The notes under the pieces are model-generated. The model did not search any database and was not told where the DNA came from. It was given only the letters and a program-made list of their open reading frames with translations. Position numbers and translations under genes: made by a program. DNA of 55,192 nt from Streptomyces sp. 8K308 (GTDB lineage: Bacteria; Actinomycetota; Actinomycetes; Streptomycetales; Streptomycetaceae). Positions 52,799 to 55,192 of the stretch are shown here, one piece after another (position 1 is the first letter of the stretch; every line of letters begins with the position of its first letter). The stretch spans positions 1 to 55,192 of the forward strand of contig NZ_SMKC01000010.1 of the NCBI RefSeq assembly GCF_004348315.1. The letters run 5' to 3'.

Positions 52799-53785
52799 AT
52801 GACCGACGAAGCAACCACCGCCACCGGCGCCGTCGCCGCCGGCCTCGCCACCCTGACCACCGAAGGGACCGTCCTCGACACCTGGTTCCCCGCGCCCGAG
52901 CTCACCTCCGAGCCCGGCGTCGCCGGCACCGAGCGGCTGAGCGCCGAGCGCGCCGCCGAGCTCCTCGGCGAGGCGGCCACCCGCGCGGTGGGCCCCGACG
53001 CCCGCCGCGGCGTCGAGGTGGTGGCGGTCCGCACGGTCATCGCCTCGCTCGACGACAAGCCGCTCGACGCCCACGACGTCTACCTCAGGCTGCATCTCCT
53101 CAGCCACCGCCTGGTCCGTCCGCACGGCCTCAACCTGGACGGCCAGTTCGGGCTGCTCGCCAACGTTGCCTGGACCAACCTCGGGCCCGTCCCCGTCGAC
53201 CGGATCGAGCAGACCAGGCTCGCCGCCCGCGCCGACGGGCTCTGTCTCAACGTCACCAGCGTCGACAAGTTCCCGCGGATGACGGACTATGTGGTGCCCG
53301 CCGGCGTCCGCATCGGCGACGCCGACCGGGTCAGGCTCGGCGCCCACCTCGCCACCGGCACCACCGTGATGCACGAGGGCTTCGTCAACTTCAACGCCGG
53401 CACCCTCGGCATCTCCATGGTCGAGGGCCGGATCAGCGCCGGTGTGGTCGTGGACGACGGCTCCGACATCGGCGGCGGCGCCTCGATCATGGGCACGCTC
53501 TCCGGCGGCGGCAAGCAGACCATCGCCATCGGCAGGCGCTGCCTGCTCGGCGCCCAGGCCGGCCTCGGCATCTCGCTCGGCGACGACTGCGTCGTGGAGG
53601 CCGGCCTCTACGTGACCGCGGGCACCCGGGTCACGCTGCCGGACGGCTCGGTCGTCAAGGCCCTGGAGCTCTCCGGCGCGAACAACCTCCTCTTCCGCCG
53701 AAACTCCACGACCGGCACCGTCGAGGCCCTGCCGCGCACCGGCACCTGGGGCGGCCTCAACGAGGTCCTGCACAGCCACAACTGA
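52799..53785 (+). CDS. dapD: 2,3,4,5-tetrahydropyridine-2,6-dicarboxylate N-succinyltransferase
   Basis: A 328-residue actinobacterial-type DapD, catalysing succinylation in the lysine/diaminopimelate pathway that feeds peptidoglycan. The C-terminal left-handed beta-helix is visible as hexapeptide repeats ([55 protein letters not shown]). Substrate residues lie in [23 protein letters not shown]. The ATG at 52799 fits the -10 box. It is separately transcribed from the SMR-tetR pair. Confidence 0.95.
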   Translation: MTDEATTATGAVAAGLATLTTEGTVLDTWFPAPELTSEPGVAGTERLSAERAAELLGEAATRAVGPDARRGVEVVAVRTVIASLDDKPLDAHDVYLRLHLLSHRLVRPHGLNLDGQFGLLANVAWTNLGPVPVDRIEQTRLAARADGLCLNVTSVDKFPRMTDYVVPAGVRIGDADRVRLGAHLATGTTVMHEGFVNFNAGTLGISMVEGRISAGVVVDDGSDIGGGASIMGTLSGGGKQTIAIGRRCLLGAQAGLGISLGDDCVVEAGLYVTAGTRVTLPDGSVVKALELSGANNLLFRRNSTTGTVEALPRTGTWGGLNEVLHSHN

Positions 53786-53794
53786 CCGGACGGG

Positions 53795-53817
53795 CTGTCA
53801 GCGGTGGGCGATAGGGT
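53795..53817 (+). promoter_or_regulatory. PafBC-type damage promoter of the EI24-family gene
   Basis: CTGTCAGCG (53795-53803), 8 nt, TAGGGT (53812-53817), then 7 nt to GTG at 53825. Nearly the same sequence as the uvrC promoter (CTGTCAGCC-N8-TAGGGT). Confidence 0.65.
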
Positions 53818-53824
53818 GACCGGC

Positions 53825-54607
53825 GTGAACGGATTCTCGGCGGGTCTGCGCTACCTGGCCCAGGGACAACGATGGGTGCTCGCCCACCCGCGCTGGTTGC
53901 TGTTCGGTCTCGTGCCCGCGTTGATCGCCTTCCTGGTCTACGCGGGCGCGCTGGTCGCCCTCGCCTTCCAGGCCGGGGACATCGCCGTCTGGGCCACGCC
54001 CTTCGCCGACGGCTGGGACAGCACCTGGCAGTCCCTGGTCCGGGTGGGGTTCGCGCTGCTGCTGGTCGCGGCCGGCGTGATGCTGGCGGTGGTCACCTTC
54101 ACCGCCGTCACGCTGATCATCGGCGACCCCTTCTACCAGGCGCTCGGCGAGAAGGTCGAGGAGACCGAGGGCGGCGCGCCCCCCGGCCACGGGCGCTCGT
54201 TCTGGCAGGACATCCGCGTCTCCATCAGCGACAGCGTCCGGGTCCTGCTGCGGGTGCTGATGTTCACCATCCCGCTGTTCGTGCTGGGCTTCGTGCCGGT
54301 GATCGGTCAGACCTTCATACCGGTGATCGGCATCGCCGTCTCCGGCTTCTTCCTCACCATCGAGCTCACCTCGGCCGCGCTCGACCGCCGTGGCCTGCCG
54401 CTGAAGGAGCGGATCCGGCTGCTGCGCCGCCGCCTGCCGGTGGCGCTCGGCTTCGGCGTGCCGCTCGTGATCCTCTACCTGATACCCCTGGGCGCCGTCC
54501 TCCTCATGCCGGGCGCCGTGGCCGGCGCGACGCTGCTGGCGCGCGGCGTCGCCGCCGATTCGGCGGCACCTGGCCACGCGCCGGCGCCGGTGCTCGGCAG
54601 GAGCTGA
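53825..54607 (+). CDS. EI24/CysZ-family membrane protein
   Basis: A 260-residue integral membrane protein of the EI24 domain family (etoposide-induced 2.4/CysZ superfamily). It starts NGFSAGLRYLAQGQRWVLAHPRWLLFGLVPALIAFLVY, then has hydrophobic segments at about 50-60 (VALAFQAG), 80-105, 150-175 and 210-240 and the conserved GDPFYQALGEKVEE loop (about 105). CysZ proteins are sulfate channels; actinobacterial EI24 proteins are uncharacterised. GTG at 53825 is used because the -10 box ends 7 nt upstream. Its damage-type promoter is unexpected. Confidence 0.85.
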   Translation: MNGFSAGLRYLAQGQRWVLAHPRWLLFGLVPALIAFLVYAGALVALAFQAGDIAVWATPFADGWDSTWQSLVRVGFALLLVAAGVMLAVVTFTAVTLIIGDPFYQALGEKVEETEGGAPPGHGRSFWQDIRVSISDSVRVLLRVLMFTIPLFVLGFVPVIGQTFIPVIGIAVSGFFLTIELTSAALDRRGLPLKERIRLLRRRLPVALGFGVPLVILYLIPLGAVLLMPGAVAGATLLARGVAADSAAPGHAPAPVLGRS

Positions 54608-55106
54608 CGTACTGACGGGGCGGGCGTGCGCGCCACGTGCGCCCGAGGGCCGGCCACCGGCCGCGACCAACCACGCCGGACGCCGTCGGCAATGGCCGTC
54701 GTCGTGTCGGCGCTGTCCGCGCGGCGTGCCGCGACGGCCAGCTTGGCTGCGCGTGCGCCGCATCGACGGCATGGCCGCCGCCGCGGGCCACCCGCCGGCG
54801 GTGACGTTCGGCAAGAGCCGAGTCGCCCTTGGCGGCCGGCGTGCGCGGGGCCGGTGGCGGCCTTGGCAAGCCGTGAGCGGCCTTCGGCGGGTGGCGTGTC
54901 GCCGCTCCGGCGGCCGGGTGTTCGGCACGCGCTGGGCCGCCGATAGCGGGCGGTTTCGCCGCCGATTCCGGCGGCGCCCTTCGCCCCGCCGGAATCGGGC
55001 GGTGGTGCGCGGCCGGTTCGCTGTGGCCGCGTTCGCGGACACGCCGCCCACGTGCCGGCGTGGCGGTTCCCGCCCGGCCAGGGCTGCCGGCCGGAGGCCG
55101 GTCCGC
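54608..55106. other. gene-free GC-rich stretch, possible decayed DNA
   Basis: About 500 bases with no frame that shows protein-like composition. The open frames seen in it are Arg/Pro/Ala-rich by GC bias only. It contains repeated GGCGG/CCGCC words and one clear hairpin at 54962-54998. It may be a decayed gene or plain spacer; no family was recognised. Confidence 0.45.
54962..54998 (-). terminator. hairpin, probable terminator
   Basis: CCGATTCCGGCGG (54962-54974) pairs exactly with CCGCCGGAATCGG (54986-54998) around an 11-nt loop. About 110 nt behind the stop of the leftward gene entering from the right edge. Confidence 0.6.
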
Positions 55107-55192
55107 TCAGGCGGAGGCCGGCTCGGCGAGCGCCACGCGGAGGGCCTCGGTGAGGCGCTCGGTGAGGGCCTCGTCGGCGGGCAGGAGGGGCG
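55107..55192 (-). CDS. C-terminal end of a leftward gene, cut by window edge
   Basis: The minus strand is open from the edge to a TGA at 55107. The last residues read PLLPADEALTERLTEALRVA then LAEPASA, a helical, Leu/Ala/Glu-rich tail with third-position GC as in neighbouring genes. Too short to assign a family. Confidence 0.5.
   Translation of the reverse strand, partial: PLLPADEALTERLTEALRVALAEPASA

Noticed and set aside
53798..55051. 417-residue minus-strand frame over the EI24-family gene and the following spacer
   Set aside because: Antisense to a clear membrane-protein gene; composition is Arg/His/Gly-rich without domains.

Overview
The window is a GC-rich chromosomal segment with the codon use, GTG starts, leaderless promoters and gene order of a Streptomyces or close relative. 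The core order (glpQ2, uvrB, uvrA, uvrC, rapZ-yvcK-whiA, gap-pgk-tpiA-secG, rbpA, pgi, pgl-opcA-zwf-tal-tkt, ctaB/ctaA, sufRBD-fdx-CSUT, dapD) follows the conserved left-of-centre chromosome block of streptomycetes. No rRNA, tRNA, CRISPR array or complete insertion sequence was seen.

Layout. 1-1446: the tail of a PIG-L-type deacetylase and a secreted M23 peptidase. 1509-16598: a DNA-repair neighbourhood (ogt, uvrB, uvrA, uvrC) interleaved with glpQ2, a very large secreted phosphodiester glycosidase/metallophosphoesterase, a mycothiol-dependent isomerase-like gene and an MBL hydrolase, running into the rapZ-yvcK-whiA operon. 18828-24838: glycolysis (gap, pgk, tpiA, pgi) with secG and rbpA; a 272-bp fold-back MITE-like element lies between gap and pgk. 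24835-31493: the leftward pentose-phosphate block tkt, tal-zwf-opcA-pgl. 31802-36924: haem O and haem A synthesis (ctaB, ctaA), interrupted by a divergent LuxR regulator/flavoprotein pair. 36989-38682: a two-gene drug/polymer ABC exporter. 38751-44520: a sugar-uptake cassette (two permeases, lipoprotein, Gfo/Idh/MocA oxidoreductase) divergent from its LacI repressor. 44703-51405: the complete SUF iron-sulfur assembly operon. 51475-55192: a small zinc protein, an SMR-TetR efflux pair, dapD, an EI24-family membrane protein, and the end of a leftward gene cut by the window edge.

Regulation. The most coherent signal is a shared promoter motif (TGTCAG core, 8-bp gap, TANNNT) in front of ogt, uvrB, uvrA, uvrC and the EI24-family gene. 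It matches the RecA-independent, PafBC-type DNA-damage promoter of actinobacteria, so the repair genes look like one damage regulon that extends to an unexpected membrane protein. Other readable sites are a DasR-like (dre) site before the phosphodiester glycosidase, a PHO-box-like repeat before glpQ2, CAAC-N6-GTTG (SufR) and an iron-box-like sequence before sufR, a Rex-like site before ctaA, and palindromic operators for the LuxR, LacI and TetR regulators. All of these were read by eye; none was scored computationally.
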